Shown here: in pieces, positions 17,781 to 26,343 of the stretch
Layout of the letters: every line of letters starts with the position of its first letter
Position numbering within the stretch: the stretch's first letter is position 1
Notes under the pieces: model-generated
Told to the model about the DNA's origin: nothing
The model's input: the letters and a program-made list of their open reading frames with translations, nothing else
The model's database searches: none
Translations under genes and position numbers: made by a program
DNA from: Priestia megaterium
GTDB lineage: Bacteria; Bacillota; Bacilli; Bacillales; Bacillaceae_H
Direction: 5' to 3'
Assembly: GCF_023824195.1 (NCBI RefSeq)
Contig: NZ_CP085442.1
Span: 1,836,001-1,900,000, forward strand
DNA length: 64,000 bases

Positions 17781-18248
17781 ATGTCAATGAAAAATAAGTG
17801 GTTATTTAATATTGCAATGATATTACTCTCATGGATATCAATATCATTTTTGGAATGGCGTAGTATAAAGAGATTTTTCCCAGCCTTTATCTTTGTGTTT
17901 TTAATAAATTGTATTGATGTTCCTATTGGAAAGAAACGTAGATGGTGGTCTTTCTATAATAAACCACATTCCTTTATTCATAATGAATTTCCTTTTTTAA
18001 TAGGTCCAATGTTGGCTGTGGCTTTATGGTCATTAAAATGGACATACGGAAATTTCAAAAAGTTTATCATGCTAAATGCTCTTTTCCAATTATTTTTTAC
18101 ATTTCTAGCTAAAAGTTTATTTACAAAGATAAAATTATTTAAATTAGTTCGACTAAATGCATTTCAATTCTTCCTATACTTCTTTTACAAGGCTTTTTTC
18201 TTATATGGATTTCAATACATTTTTGAAAATAAAAAGAGATTAACATAA
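17781..18248 (+). CDS. CBO0543-family integral membrane protein
   Basis: A 155-residue protein with about four to five membrane segments and the aromatic-rich, Lys-ended loops (GKKRRWWSFYNKPHSFIHNE) typical of the CBO0543 group of Firmicutes. The function of the family is unknown. A second, broken member is present at 43957-44421. The start ATG has only a weak ribosome site (AAAGGAA). It is followed by a strong terminator about 95 bases after the stop and is probably monocistronic. Confidence 0.7.
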   Translation: MSMKNKWLFNIAMILLSWISISFLEWRSIKRFFPAFIFVFLINCIDVPIGKKRRWWSFYNKPHSFIHNEFPFLIGPMLAVALWSLKWTYGNFKKFIMLNALFQLFFTFLAKSLFTKIKLFKLVRLNAFQFFLYFFYKAFFLYGFQYIFENKKRLT

Positions 18249-18342
18249 TTCATTTAAAGATAGAAGAACATATACTTATTACTGTCGAATAGATAAGAAA
18301 AACTTCTTCAACTAACGGAGGCGTTCAACAAGATTCACCTTA

Positions 18343-18382
18343 AAAAAGAGGTTGGGTACCCTTTGGATACCCAACCTCTTTG
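18343..18382 (+). terminator. Intrinsic terminator
   Basis: AAAGAGGTTGGGTACC / GGATACCCAACCTCTTT stem; it can also serve the convergent minus-strand gene. Confidence 0.8.
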
Positions 18383-18424
18383 ATTGCCGATAATATTTGT
18401 TATGTAAACTTTAAAAGTGGATTA

Positions 18425-18664
18425 TTACTCAGTGACTTCTTTTTCCACAATACTTATTATTCTATACAAAGCTAAAGATGTAGTCTCTACATCCGGAAAA
18501 TGTTCAACATGGCCCGTTTCAATATTCTTCACTTGAAAATTCTTTAGTTCTTTAGAATAACTGAGAGAAAAGGTATTATTTCCACTACAAAAGGTATGAG
18601 TGATGTCACTATCTTCATACCGTAATAAAGTTTCTAACATTTCTTTGATCTTTATTATTGTCAT
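18425..18664 (-). CDS. YkuJ-like (DUF1797) small protein
   Basis: 79 residues, the same length as B. subtilis YkuJ. The pattern of a helix, then FCSGNNTFSLSYSKELKNF, then GHVEHFPDVETTSLALYRII resembles that family's strand-strand-helix layout (ICSVKY..., TYPFDNIDMVSIEIFELL, from memory). YkuJ folds as a small alpha/beta protein of unknown role. The ATG lies about 13 bases after AAAGGGG. No operon partner. Assignment is moderate, resting on remembered family sequence. Confidence 0.6.
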   Translation of the reverse strand: MTIIKIKEMLETLLRYEDSDITHTFCSGNNTFSLSYSKELKNFQVKNIETGHVEHFPDVETTSLALYRIISIVEKEVTE

Positions 18665-18981
18665 TTATCAGCAAACCCCTTTCTCACTATTTAAAGAAAT
18701 TTTACAAATTAAAGTTTAATCCATTTTAACATAGGGTATATTTATAAGTTATTACCTCCAATAATTGAAATAAAGATTTCAAAAATGAAATAAATTTGTA
18801 AAAAAACAAAAAAATGTAATGTTGTATTGAGATTAGGTGCTATATGACGAATGCAACATAGTTAGCAATTCTCAATATATATGGTAAAAAAGATGGATAT
18901 AAAATATATGTTTTAAGGGTAAAAAATAAAAAGAGTCTTATTTAAAAATGATATTTTTGAGGAGGTAGAAGGTATCTGAAA
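18665..18981. other. Intergenic spacer
   Basis: About 315 bases, AT-rich, between divergent genes. No repeat, ORF or RNA recognised beyond presumed promoters. Confidence 0.4.
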
Positions 18982-19293
18982 TTGAGTAGTGCATCTAGAT
19001 TCAAAATGCAAATATACAGTCCTCTGTGGGGGTATAAGGACCTTTATCATTTTAAAAAAACAACAGATGGTTGGACGTTTGAAAACTATAGATGTAAGGG
19101 TGAAGTAGATAAAGGCGGTAATCCTTTATTTTATAAAGCCCTTATTACTGAATCCATTTCCTATCCCGATCATCTAGAGGTTTATATTTCTAGTGCATGG
19201 GAGAATGTTAACACATTAAATAAAGAACAAGTGCAGAACATTTTTGATGAACTATCTGAATGGATATCAGCCAGTGAAAATAACCTCCATTGA
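18982..19293 (+). CDS. Hypothetical protein (103 aa)
   Basis: Soluble, aromatic-rich protein starting at a TTG with GAAGG ten bases upstream. It opens MSSASRFKMQIYSPLWGYKD and ends in a helical segment (NKEQVQNIFDELSEWISAS). The predicted mix of strands and one C-terminal helix is compatible with an immunity-like or small alpha/beta domain, but I cannot assign a family. It lies alone upstream of the RsbR paralogue with a 215-bp gap. Confidence 0.6.
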   Translation: MSSASRFKMQIYSPLWGYKDLYHFKKTTDGWTFENYRCKGEVDKGGNPLFYKALITESISYPDHLEVYISSAWENVNTLNKEQVQNIFDELSEWISASENNLH

Positions 19294-19508
19294 CCCTTTA
19301 TCATGGTGAAAGAAGTGGCACTACCATGGTTATGTTCAAGATTTACAAATTGGTTATAAAAGAATTAGCATTTTTTATCTAAGCCATATCTATTGCGGAT
19401 CGTACAAGGAAGACTTTTCTTTATAGACAATGAAAAAATGACATTTTACTTTGGGATATTGATTATTTAAAGCTAATTATAATCAAAAAATAAGGGGGAG
19501 AATTTAAA

Positions 19509-20345
19509 ATGGAGATTATTTATAATCAGAGAGAGAAAATGACTGATTTTATCAGAGACAACAAACAGAATTTTGAGGATAAACTCTTATCAGAGGCAGT
19601 TAACGTTGCCTCTAAGATTAATGACATTTTAGAAACTGGAAATATTGATCTTTTAAAAAATGCTCAAAAGCTAGCTCTATATGTCGTAGAGCAAAAAGAA
19701 GAACAACTCATTGCTTTCGCTCAGCAAGAAGGGGTAGCCTGGGCGGAGCACACCTTAACTCTTGCCTTCAAACTAGAATGGGTACAGGCCATTAGGCGAA
19801 CGTTGTGGCATTTTCTCTACCAATATGATCGAATAAATAACCAATTTAGCAGCCGTGAAGAATTTTATGCCTTGGAGAAGCGTATTAATGATAGGATTGA
19901 TCAATTTCTTAACACTTTTCTCATTAGTTATTCCAAATATAAAGATGAATTAATTGCCTCCCAGAGGGACTTAGTTGAACATCTATCGGTGCCTATTATA
20001 CCACTTAGCCAATCTGTAGCTGTATTACCGTTGATCGGAATGGTGGACACATATCGTATCCAAACGATTGAGGAGAAAGTATTGATAGGCATATCAGATT
20101 TAAGGATTCAAACATTAGTTATAGACCTTTCTGGAATTGCCAACATGGAGATGCATGTTATTGACCATTTTCAAAAAATATTAACTGGAATTTCAATGAT
20201 GGGATGTAAAGCTATTCTTACAGGTTTACGTGCTGACCTGGTGCGGACAATGATTCACTCAGGAATCTCTTTTGAGGACAAGGCAGAAGCAAAAGGGACA
20301 TTACAGCAAACATTAAAAGAATATCTAGAGCTGAACCAAATTTAG
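19509..20345 (+). CDS. RsbR-type stressosome protein (N-terminal sensor, C-terminal STAS)
   Basis: A 278-residue protein. The N-terminal half (about 1-140) is helical like the globin-fold sensor of RsbR proteins. The C-terminal STAS domain covers about 160-275 (VLPLIGMVDTYRIQ... LVIDLSGIANMEMHV... KAILTGLRADLVRTMIHSGI). These proteins form stressosomes with RsbS and feed sigma-B activation. Where RsbR usually has a phosphorylated Thr in a VDT motif of the STAS domain, I read Met (NMEMHV), so control by RsbT kinase may differ. It is an orphan, with no rsbS/rsbT beside it. The ATG follows AAGGGGGAG. Confidence 0.85.
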   Translation: MEIIYNQREKMTDFIRDNKQNFEDKLLSEAVNVASKINDILETGNIDLLKNAQKLALYVVEQKEEQLIAFAQQEGVAWAEHTLTLAFKLEWVQAIRRTLWHFLYQYDRINNQFSSREEFYALEKRINDRIDQFLNTFLISYSKYKDELIASQRDLVEHLSVPIIPLSQSVAVLPLIGMVDTYRIQTIEEKVLIGISDLRIQTLVIDLSGIANMEMHVIDHFQKILTGISMMGCKAILTGLRADLVRTMIHSGISFEDKAEAKGTLQQTLKEYLELNQI

Positions 20346-20459
20346 GGAAAATACAGGAATTTACCCTGCAGACAGAAATGAAAATGAGTTTATGAAATTA
20401 GAAGCGTTGTTAAAAAAATAAATAAAGTTTATTCTATCTTAGCAATGGTTACTTAGATA

Positions 20460-20486
20460 GCCCTAGAGTTATAACTCTAGGGTTGT
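20460..20486 (+). terminator. Intrinsic terminator after the RsbR paralogue
   Basis: CCCTAGAGTTATAACTCTAGGG is nearly a perfect palindrome and is followed by a T-rich tract. Confidence 0.8.
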
Positions 20487-20498
20487 TTTGCGATAATA

Positions 20499-20580
20499 CC
20501 GATAAGCAATATTATGGTAACTAAAAAATGAATAACGTACACAGCGTAAAAACATAGAAAACGCCTTGGCGTATTAGTGA
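20499..20580 (+). repeat. Dispersed structured repeat, degenerate copy
   Basis: CCGATAA, then ATTATGGTAACTAAA, a degraded GTACAC block and a short ACGCC/GGCGT hairpin; the CTTGAG tail is missing. It directly follows the terminator of the RsbR gene. Confidence 0.6.
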
Positions 20581-20620
20581 AATTTTTTTCTTAAGGAAAG
20601 ATTAGGCTTGTAATTCTTAG

Positions 20621-21553
20621 TTATATTTCTTCACCAGATATAGCTATATTCTGTCGATTAAGATTAAATATCTGTCCGTTCCATTTCAATACGGTCTGTA
20701 CAAACCCAAGGGAGTCAGCGTTGTATCTCCCGGCTATCCTTTGATATCCTTCGAGTTCATATGTACCATCTCTATCAAAATCAACAGGATATAAGCCGGA
20801 CAAAGGATTGACCCAACCTTCTATCGCTGATTTCAAAATGCCATTTTTGCTATAAATATCAGTTAAATATTCTTTACCCTTATAAGTGAGATCAATAATG
20901 TACTTTTCTTGTGGATTATGACTAATTACAGTTGCTTTGTATTGATCTTGATAGGTCACAGTATACTTATAGTCTTCATTGAATGCATCGGAGTTAAAAA
21001 TCTGTCTTATTTGACCCTCAATATAAGAAAATACATAGGCATAAATAGCGCCTCCACTTCCTCCTGTATCAATGACCACTAAAATGTCATCCACCTTGTT
21101 GCCTGTAAAATCACCAAGAAAAAGGGTTGGATTATATCCTGAGTTATTTTTAAATGAAATTATCTGAGATTGATTTGTTCTCCCATTTTGAACGACGAGA
21201 TTTATATCTTTCCAAAAAGGACTATCAGGAGTTTGATTTGCGGTAAGAAGGACGTTGTCAATAATGCCATCACCGTGAATATCACCGTGTTTTATGTTCA
21301 CAATTGATGGTCTGTTTAGATCCATTTCTCTTGAAGAAAGAGGCTGGATCTTTGATTGCATCTTCAGTAGCTTCTGTCTTAAAGGATAGGGGATTGGGAA
21401 CGATAAAACATTATCAATCGTTTGCGGTGCTTCGTTTATTAATCCAGCTCTCATTTGAACATCAGCGAGATAGAACCAATAGTAGGGATTATTCGTTTCT
21501 TGTATTTTTATATAATAGTAATGGAGTGCTCTTCCAAGATAATAGGAGTCCAT
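20621..21553 (-). CDS. VCBS/FG-GAP repeat protein
   Basis: A 310-residue protein. The N-terminal part (about 1-75) is helical (TPR-like, YYWFYLADVQMRAGLINEA). It is followed by integrin-alpha-type repeats with calcium-loop motifs: GDIHGDGIIDNV, GDFTGNKVDDILVV and VDFDRDGTYELEGYQ. No signal peptide is visible, so a cytosolic or spore-surface location is open. I chose the ATG at 21553, which follows AAGGTGGAAG; the longer frame upstream has none. Similar proteins are found in spore formers with unknown roles. Confidence 0.75.
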   Translation of the reverse strand: MDSYYLGRALHYYYIKIQETNNPYYWFYLADVQMRAGLINEAPQTIDNVLSFPIPYPLRQKLLKMQSKIQPLSSREMDLNRPSIVNIKHGDIHGDGIIDNVLLTANQTPDSPFWKDINLVVQNGRTNQSQIISFKNNSGYNPTLFLGDFTGNKVDDILVVIDTGGSGGAIYAYVFSYIEGQIRQIFNSDAFNEDYKYTVTYQDQYKATVISHNPQEKYIIDLTYKGKEYLTDIYSKNGILKSAIEGWVNPLSGLYPVDFDRDGTYELEGYQRIAGRYNADSLGFVQTVLKWNGQIFNLNRQNIAISGEEI

Positions 21554-21617
21554 GTTCTTCCACCTTTTTTTATTTTTGGCATAGGAAATTATATGCAAAA
21601 ACTTAAGGAAATAATCT

Positions 21618-21911
21618 TTAAAGTTTTTTAGACAATGATGTTATTACTGTAAGTATGAAAAGTCTAATAGGTTCTTTATCTATTAAGACTATTAACATCC
21701 AGTTTAGTGGTGAATACATTTTATTTTGTATATGGACAAAATAAAATGGGGTATACATTAAATTTCCGTAAGGTCCAATAGGTTTTAGCTCCGAAGGATG
21801 AGAGATGTTATATACAGCATAACCGAGCCGTATTTGAGTATCAAATGCAAAGCTTAGTTCCATATAGTAATAGTATTTATTTGCTTTTTTAATAAATGCT
21901 TTCATATTCAC
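21618..21911 (-). CDS. Hypothetical protein (97 aa)
   Basis: An aromatic-rich sequence (KYYYYMELSFAFDT at the start) with a hydrophobic C-terminal segment (about 68-90). The start is uncertain (GTG at 21911 or ATG at 21905), and no ribosome site is evident. It could be a decayed gene or the start of a unit with the VCBS protein. No family is recognised. Confidence 0.4.
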   Translation of the reverse strand: MNMKAFIKKANKYYYYMELSFAFDTQIRLGYAVYNISHPSELKPIGPYGNLMYTPFYFVHIQNKMYSPLNWMLIVLIDKEPIRLFILTVITSLSKKL

Positions 21912-21980
21912 TTATAATAAATGTATATTATATTCGGTTATCCACAATGTTTCACAAAAGGATAGTATGGGGGAGGAAAA

Positions 21981-22667
21981 ATGAAAATAGTAGAACTACC
22001 AATTGAATTTGAATTTAATGGACAAAAAAATTACATTTATCCTAGCTTAATTATATTGAATAATGAACTAACCTTGGTCGATACAGGGTATACAGATTTT
22101 TTAACTTTAATTAGTAAAAAAATTACAAAAAATGGATATAGAATAGAGAGGTTAAAGAATATAATCATTACCCATTATGATGATGACCATATAGGTTCCT
22201 TATATGACTTCAAAGAAAAGTATCCTTGGATCAACATTATAGCTAGTGAAATCGAATCAAAATACATAAGTGGTGCAATGAAGTCAGAAAGGTTGATTCA
22301 AGCCGAAGAAATGCTCAAAAATATGTCAAATGAAGAAATTGAATTTGGTAAATGGTTTATACAGCAATTAAAGAATTTGAAGCATGTTTCAATTGATGAA
22401 AAGGTACATGATGGTGATATGATTTTAGATAACAAATGTAGAGTAGTAGCAACACCGGGACATACTTCCGGGCATATTTCATTATATTTTCCAAGTTTAA
22501 AGAGTGTAATTACAGGTGATGCAGCTGTTAATGAGAATCATGAATTAACTATTGCTAATCCATACTTTTGTTTAAATATTGAGGAAGCAGAAAAGTCTTT
22601 GAGAAAGATTAAAAATCTTAAAGCCGAAACTTATTATTGTTATCATGGAGGGAAAGTAACTTTATAG
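21981..22667 (+). CDS. Metallo-beta-lactamase-fold hydrolase
   Basis: A 228-residue MBL-fold protein. The metal-binding motif reads ITHYDDDHIGSL (H-x-D-x-D-H at about 64-69, with Asp in place of the second His). The later His is in ATPGHTSGHIS (about 159-169) and the Asp in VITGDAAVNE. This variant is common in the glyoxalase/lactonase-like YqgX/YhfI-type subset; the substrate is unknown. The ATG follows GGGGGAGG. Monocistronic, followed by a dispersed repeat that may supply its terminator. Confidence 0.88.
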   Translation: MKIVELPIEFEFNGQKNYIYPSLIILNNELTLVDTGYTDFLTLISKKITKNGYRIERLKNIIITHYDDDHIGSLYDFKEKYPWINIIASEIESKYISGAMKSERLIQAEEMLKNMSNEEIEFGKWFIQQLKNLKHVSIDEKVHDGDMILDNKCRVVATPGHTSGHISLYFPSLKSVITGDAAVNENHELTIANPYFCLNIEEAEKSLRKIKNLKAETYYCYHGGKVTL

Positions 22668-22753
22668 TTGGAGGTTAAAAGAAAATAGGCCTACTTAGCA
22701 GGCTCTACCTTTTTGATTTATATTAAATTATCAGCGAATTTTATATATCTTAA

Positions 22754-22905
22754 TCGGTACCTATAATTGTGATTATGTTAACTAAACATGTATATCATAT
22801 ACAGCATAAAAAGAGAAAAAACTCCTGTCGTTGGTCAGGAGTTTTTTCAGTAACGTATCAAGGTATTAAAAGTGATACCTAACGTATCTTGAGTAGTTTG
22901 CTCAA
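22754..22905 (+). repeat. Dispersed structured repeat, full copy B
   Basis: GATTATGTTAACTAAA, the palindrome TGTATATCATATACA, a hairpin with arms GAAAAAACTCCTG / CAGGAGTTTTTTC, then 38 nt and the perfect tail CTTGAGTAGTTTGCTCAA (22888-22905). Lies between the MBL and DoxX genes. Confidence 0.8.
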
Positions 22906-23064
22906 ATTATTAGGTATTATTCATATAGACAATTACTACTTAGGTTCTATGAGTATCGATGAAGTTTCTTATTTAAATAAAAAACGTCTGCAACATACAT
23001 ACAAATCATCTAGCATATATTTTCAAAGTAACTTTAACAAAGAATATTATAGGAGGTGTCTGTT

Positions 23065-23445
23065 ATGAAGTGGGTTACAAGAATTATCCAGGGACTATTA
23101 GTTATTGATTTTTTATTATCTGGAATTATGAAATTAACAGGTAATAATACGGTGGTGCAGGAATTTACAAAGGTCTACAATTTTTCACTAGGATTTATGT
23201 ATACTATTGGTATTCTTGAAGTCTTGGGTGCACTTGGACTATTTATTGGTTATTGGAAGCCAAAACTTGCAATAGCTGCTTCTGGAGGATTAGGGCTAAT
23301 CATGATAGGTGCGATATTCACTCTTTTTAATGCCGGACAAGGATTAATAGCTCTAATGCCTTTAGTAGTTCTTATTTTAAGCATTATTGTATTTATAAGA
23401 AATCAAGCAGTTTTGAAACAGAAATCAATAATTAAAGAAGGATAA
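23065..23445 (+). CDS. DoxX-family membrane protein
   Basis: A 126-residue protein with four membrane helices (about 4-22, 47-68, 73-93 and 98-118) and the N-terminal LLVIDFLLSGIMKLTG motif of DoxX/DoxD-like proteins. The family includes redox- and sulfur-linked membrane subunits; a role in oxidative stress is known for some members. The ATG follows AGGAGGTG; an in-frame GTG nine bases earlier overlaps that site. A terminator follows about 55 bases after the stop. Confidence 0.85.
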   Translation: MKWVTRIIQGLLVIDFLLSGIMKLTGNNTVVQEFTKVYNFSLGFMYTIGILEVLGALGLFIGYWKPKLAIAASGGLGLIMIGAIFTLFNAGQGLIALMPLVVLILSIIVFIRNQAVLKQKSIIKEG

Positions 23446-23499
23446 TTGATTATACAAATAGATATTTAAACATTCTTGTTTTTCAAACTCACATACATC

Positions 23500-23537
23500 A
23501 AAAGCCCTTAGAATCATTAATTCTAAGGGCTTTTGAT
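23500..23537 (+). terminator. Terminator of the DoxX gene
   Basis: AAAAGCCCTTAGAAT / ATTCTAAGGGCTTTT stem with a T-rich tail. Confidence 0.85.
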
Positions 23538-23685
23538 TCGTATAATCCACATTATGTGAACTAACTTTGTATATCATACACAGTTTGAAAATAGAAAAAC
23601 TACTGGGCCTGACACCAGTAGCTTTTTAAATAGCGCATATGGAATCGTGATGATGCTTCATTGCATCTTGAGTAATTTGCCCAAG
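23538..23685 (+). repeat. Dispersed structured repeat, full copy C
   Basis: ACATTATGTGAACTAA, the palindrome TGTATATCATACACA, a hairpin with arms AAAAACTACTGG / CCAGTAGCTTTTT, an inner GATGC/GCATC hairpin and a diverged tail CTTGAGTAATTTGCCCAAG (23667-23685). Confidence 0.75.
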
Positions 23686-23726
23686 ATATTAAAATTTATT
23701 CGTTTATAAAAAAAAGAAAACTTAAC

Positions 23727-23762
23727 AACAAGAAAACCCCTTACATTTGAGGGGTTTTCTTG
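23727..23762 (+). terminator. Free-standing terminator hairpin
   Basis: AAGAAAACCCCT / AGGGGTTTTCTT stem followed by T-rich sequence. No gene is seen between this hairpin and repeat copy C. Confidence 0.65.
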
Positions 23763-23914
23763 TAGCTGAATATTAAGGGTGTGATTGCTTGTTACTTACA
23801 TATCATTTAATATTTTTGTAGATATTTATTATAACCTATCAAACCATTTTGAAAAAGCTAAAAATGAAAACGTTTACTTAATATTTAAATTAAAAGGCGC
23901 CTTTTCTAATTCAT

Positions 23915-23961
23915 ATCGATAAAATCCATTATGTAAACTGATTTTGTATATGGTTCACGTT
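23915..23961 (+). repeat. Dispersed repeat, 5' fragment
   Basis: ATCGATAAAATCCATTATG, then TAAACTGATTTTGTATATGG. Only the 5' box and half-palindrome are present, just upstream of the GNAT gene at 24009. Confidence 0.55.
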
Positions 23962-24008
23962 TATCTTTAGGGTTATATTAGGTAGAATTGAATTAAAAAG
24001 GTGAGTAT

Positions 24009-24479
24009 ATGATAAGGGATTTTAATGAAAATGATAAAGATTATATAATCGACTCCCACTATAAAATCTATAATAAAGAGTATAACTATGATTTATCATT
24101 TAAAGAGTTTATTTCTAATAGCATAAATCAATACATTAAAAACGCAAATAGCCTGTTAGAGAATATATGGATTTTAGATATTGATGGATGCCCTAAAGGA
24201 TCAATAAGTATTAAAAGAGTGAATGAAGATGTAGCTCAATTAGGGTTGTTTCTTGTTGATCCTAGTTTAAGAGGGACAGGGTTAGGCAAACAATTAGTCC
24301 AAACAGCTATAGATTTTTGTAAGGAAAAAAACTATAAAAAAGTTGTTCTCTGGACTAATAGTGAGCTTGTTGCTGCAAGACGAATTTATAAGAATAAAGG
24401 GTTTCAATTAATTGAAACTAGGAAGCAATTTTTATCAAATAAAGAACTAGTTGAAGAACAATGGGAATTATCTTTATAG
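24009..24479 (+). CDS. GNAT-family N-acetyltransferase
   Basis: A predicted acetyltransferase, 156 residues. Motif A, LGLFLVDPSLRGTGLGKQLV (about 77-96), includes the R-G-x-G-x-G pyrophosphate loop. The C-terminal NSELVAARRIYKNKGF segment (about 117-132) is the usual motif B. The ATG follows AAGGTGAG. The protein looks complete, and the substrate is unknown. Flanked on both sides by fragments of the dispersed repeat. Confidence 0.85.
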   Translation: MIRDFNENDKDYIIDSHYKIYNKEYNYDLSFKEFISNSINQYIKNANSLLENIWILDIDGCPKGSISIKRVNEDVAQLGLFLVDPSLRGTGLGKQLVQTAIDFCKEKNYKKVVLWTNSELVAARRIYKNKGFQLIETRKQFLSNKELVEEQWELSL

Positions 24480-24486
24480 GTTATTT

Positions 24487-24530
24487 GTAATTATGTTAAC
24501 CTGTTTTGTACATGGTATATAATTTTATAT
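24487..24530 (+). repeat. Dispersed repeat, 5' fragment
   Basis: AATTATGTTAACCTGTTTTG, then TACATGGTATATA: the 5' box plus a degenerate palindrome. It reaches the end of the DUF402 gene. Confidence 0.5.
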
Positions 24531-25076
24531 AACGTACAACGTAGAAAGAATATCTTTGTGAGAAAATTCTTTTACACTTTTCAATAAAGTTTGACGTAAA
24601 AGAGGTTTAATAGAATTAGTTAAGGTTTGAAGAGCTTGGTGAACAAAGCCATCCTCAAATTGGTTTAAAGACACAGGTAGCTCATCTTCATCTAATATAA
24701 AATATTCTCCATTAGGTAGGATCAAAATATCAATAATTAAATCTTCAAAAGATACAATTGTATCTGCAATGACTGTATTTTTAACAATATTAAAATAAGA
24801 GCCTAAATAAGAGCCATTCTTGTCTCTCCATATATATAAATTATAGGGTTTTTCTTTCCAATAATATGCAAGTGTATAACTGTCTTTTGGAATTGTTAAT
24901 TCGTGTTGAGTACCTTTCATTGTAAAGGGAACAAGAACTTTATGAAAAAGAATGATATCTTGTTCGTTAATATTTAGTAATTTACAATCTGTTTCCACAA
25001 TAGTTGAGTCGTAACGGATTTTTCTCTCCACTATTTTCTTACCAGTTTGTATGGTCGACTTAGTAAGATTGCACAT
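24525..25076 (-). CDS. DUF402-family protein
   Basis: 183 residues with the DUF402 core KPYNLYIWRDKNGSYLGSYFNIV (about 78-100, split here into key residues YNLYIW, G.YLG.Y.NI) and the Asp/Glu-rich EYFILDEDEL (about 124-133). Some DUF402 proteins are nucleoside-phosphate phosphatases; that function is inferred by family only. The C-terminal 45 residues are an extra helical tail. The ATG follows GGGAAGGA. Confidence 0.8.
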   Translation of the reverse strand: MCNLTKSTIQTGKKIVERKIRYDSTIVETDCKLLNINEQDIILFHKVLVPFTMKGTQHELTIPKDSYTLAYYWKEKPYNLYIWRDKNGSYLGSYFNIVKNTVIADTIVSFEDLIIDILILPNGEYFILDEDELPVSLNQFEDGFVHQALQTLTNSIKPLLRQTLLKSVKEFSHKDILSTLYVI

Positions 25077-25210
25077 AGTTATCCTTCCCCATTCTCCTAT
25101 AGTTTATCTTATGCTAATTACTAGCATAGGATAAACTAAAACTTTAATCCATTTATTAAGTGAAATATATAGTAGTAGCTTAGATATTGAGCAAAGACCT
25201 AATTTCTAAA

Positions 25211-25259
25211 ATCGTGATTATGTTAACTAAAACTGTATATGATATACAACATAAAAATT
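25211..25259 (+). repeat. Dispersed repeat, 5' fragment with palindrome
   Basis: ATCGTGATTATGTTAACTAA, then the palindrome CTGTATATGATATACAA and CATAAAAA; lacks the hairpin and tail. Lies 55 bases upstream of the DinB gene. Confidence 0.65.
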
Positions 25260-25313
25260 GTAGATATAGTAAAATAATAGGTATTTACTAATAAAGGGAA
25301 GTGAGGGGATGAC

Positions 25314-25781
25314 ATGGAAGATAAAATAATATTTAATCAAATACTATTTACACGAAAACAAACAATTAAGCTTATTAAAGAGATACCAGATGATTTTATG
25401 GATATCATTCCAGAAAGCCATAATAACTCAATTCGTTGGAATATTGGACATATATTTACAGACCAAGAAATATGGCTGTATGAGCGAATAAAGAATTCTT
25501 TAAAGCTTCCTCCATTTTATAGGGAGTACTTTGCATATGGTTCTAGTCCATATACTTGGAACGATTGTGTTCCTTCAAAAAGTGAGTTAATTAATCATTT
25601 AGAGAAGCAGCCCTACCGTATCATGAAAGACTTTAGTAGAGAATTAGATCAAGATCTTATTGATCCCGTATTATTAGGATTTAATAATACAGGACAGATA
25701 TTATTACATACTTTGTATCATGAAGGTTTACATGTGGGAGTAATTCAATCTATAAAGAAACTATTAACTAAAAAGATTTGA
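25314..25781 (+). CDS. DinB-family protein
   Basis: A 155-residue four-helix-bundle protein of the DinB/YfiT-like metal-dependent superfamily. Predicted metal-binding His residues are in RWNIGHIFTDQEIWL (about 41-55) and LLHTLYHEGLHVGVI (about 127-141), matching the usual three-His layout. Members act as thiol (bacillithiol) transferases or remain uncharacterised. The ATG follows GAGGGGATG. It is followed at 100 bp by a cupin gene in the same direction. Confidence 0.85.
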   Translation: MEDKIIFNQILFTRKQTIKLIKEIPDDFMDIIPESHNNSIRWNIGHIFTDQEIWLYERIKNSLKLPPFYREYFAYGSSPYTWNDCVPSKSELINHLEKQPYRIMKDFSRELDQDLIDPVLLGFNNTGQILLHTLYHEGLHVGVIQSIKKLLTKKI

Positions 25782-25881
25782 AGTCTACAACTTTTTGTAT
25801 TTACAGATAATATTATTTTCGTTAATAGGACATGTAGTAGAATAAAAGATGAAAATTAATAAGTACCAAGGGGGAATTGTA

Positions 25882-26229
25882 ATGGTAGAGAAATTAGATT
25901 TAGAAAAGATTAATCTTCAGGAAATTACAAAAGATATTAAAGATCAACATGTAAATTTTGCTGTATCAAATATTAATAACCACTGCCTTCGTATCGCTGT
26001 ATTTTCAGGTGAATACAAATGGCACTACCATTCTAATTCAGATGAGCTATTTATGGTTTTAGAAGGGGAATTATTAATTGACTTTAAAGACAAGGATACA
26101 GCTGTTTTAAAACCGAATGATACATTACTTATTCCAGCCGGAACTGTACATAGAACTAGAGCTGAACAAAGAACAGTAAACCTTTGTTTCGAGGATAAGA
26201 ATGCTGATACTATCATCATTGATGGGTAA
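25882..26229 (+). CDS. Cupin-domain protein
   Basis: A 115-residue single-domain cupin. Motif 1 is about 48-65 (WHYHSNSDELFMVLEGEL, with the H-x-H...E metal ligands) and motif 2 about 85-98 (LIPAGTVHRTRAEQ with the second His). It could be a small dioxygenase, isomerase or binding protein; no specificity is visible. The ATG at 25882 follows AAGGGGG, so the longer in-frame start upstream is not needed. Confidence 0.88.
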   Translation: MVEKLDLEKINLQEITKDIKDQHVNFAVSNINNHCLRIAVFSGEYKWHYHSNSDELFMVLEGELLIDFKDKDTAVLKPNDTLLIPAGTVHRTRAEQRTVNLCFEDKNADTIIIDG

Positions 26230-26343
26230 ATAAAAGAAGAAAGAACATAGATACTGTGATTATGTGAATTAGAAATAAACTGAATTTACAGCCATATTAT
26301 AATGAAAGTAATTAGGCGATTAACTATAAAAGGGGATGTCTTT

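Noticed and set aside
13942..23685. CRISPR array or attC-type cassettes from the repeated hairpins
   Set aside because: Copies are kilobases apart, not regularly spaced, and contain no recombination core or spacers.
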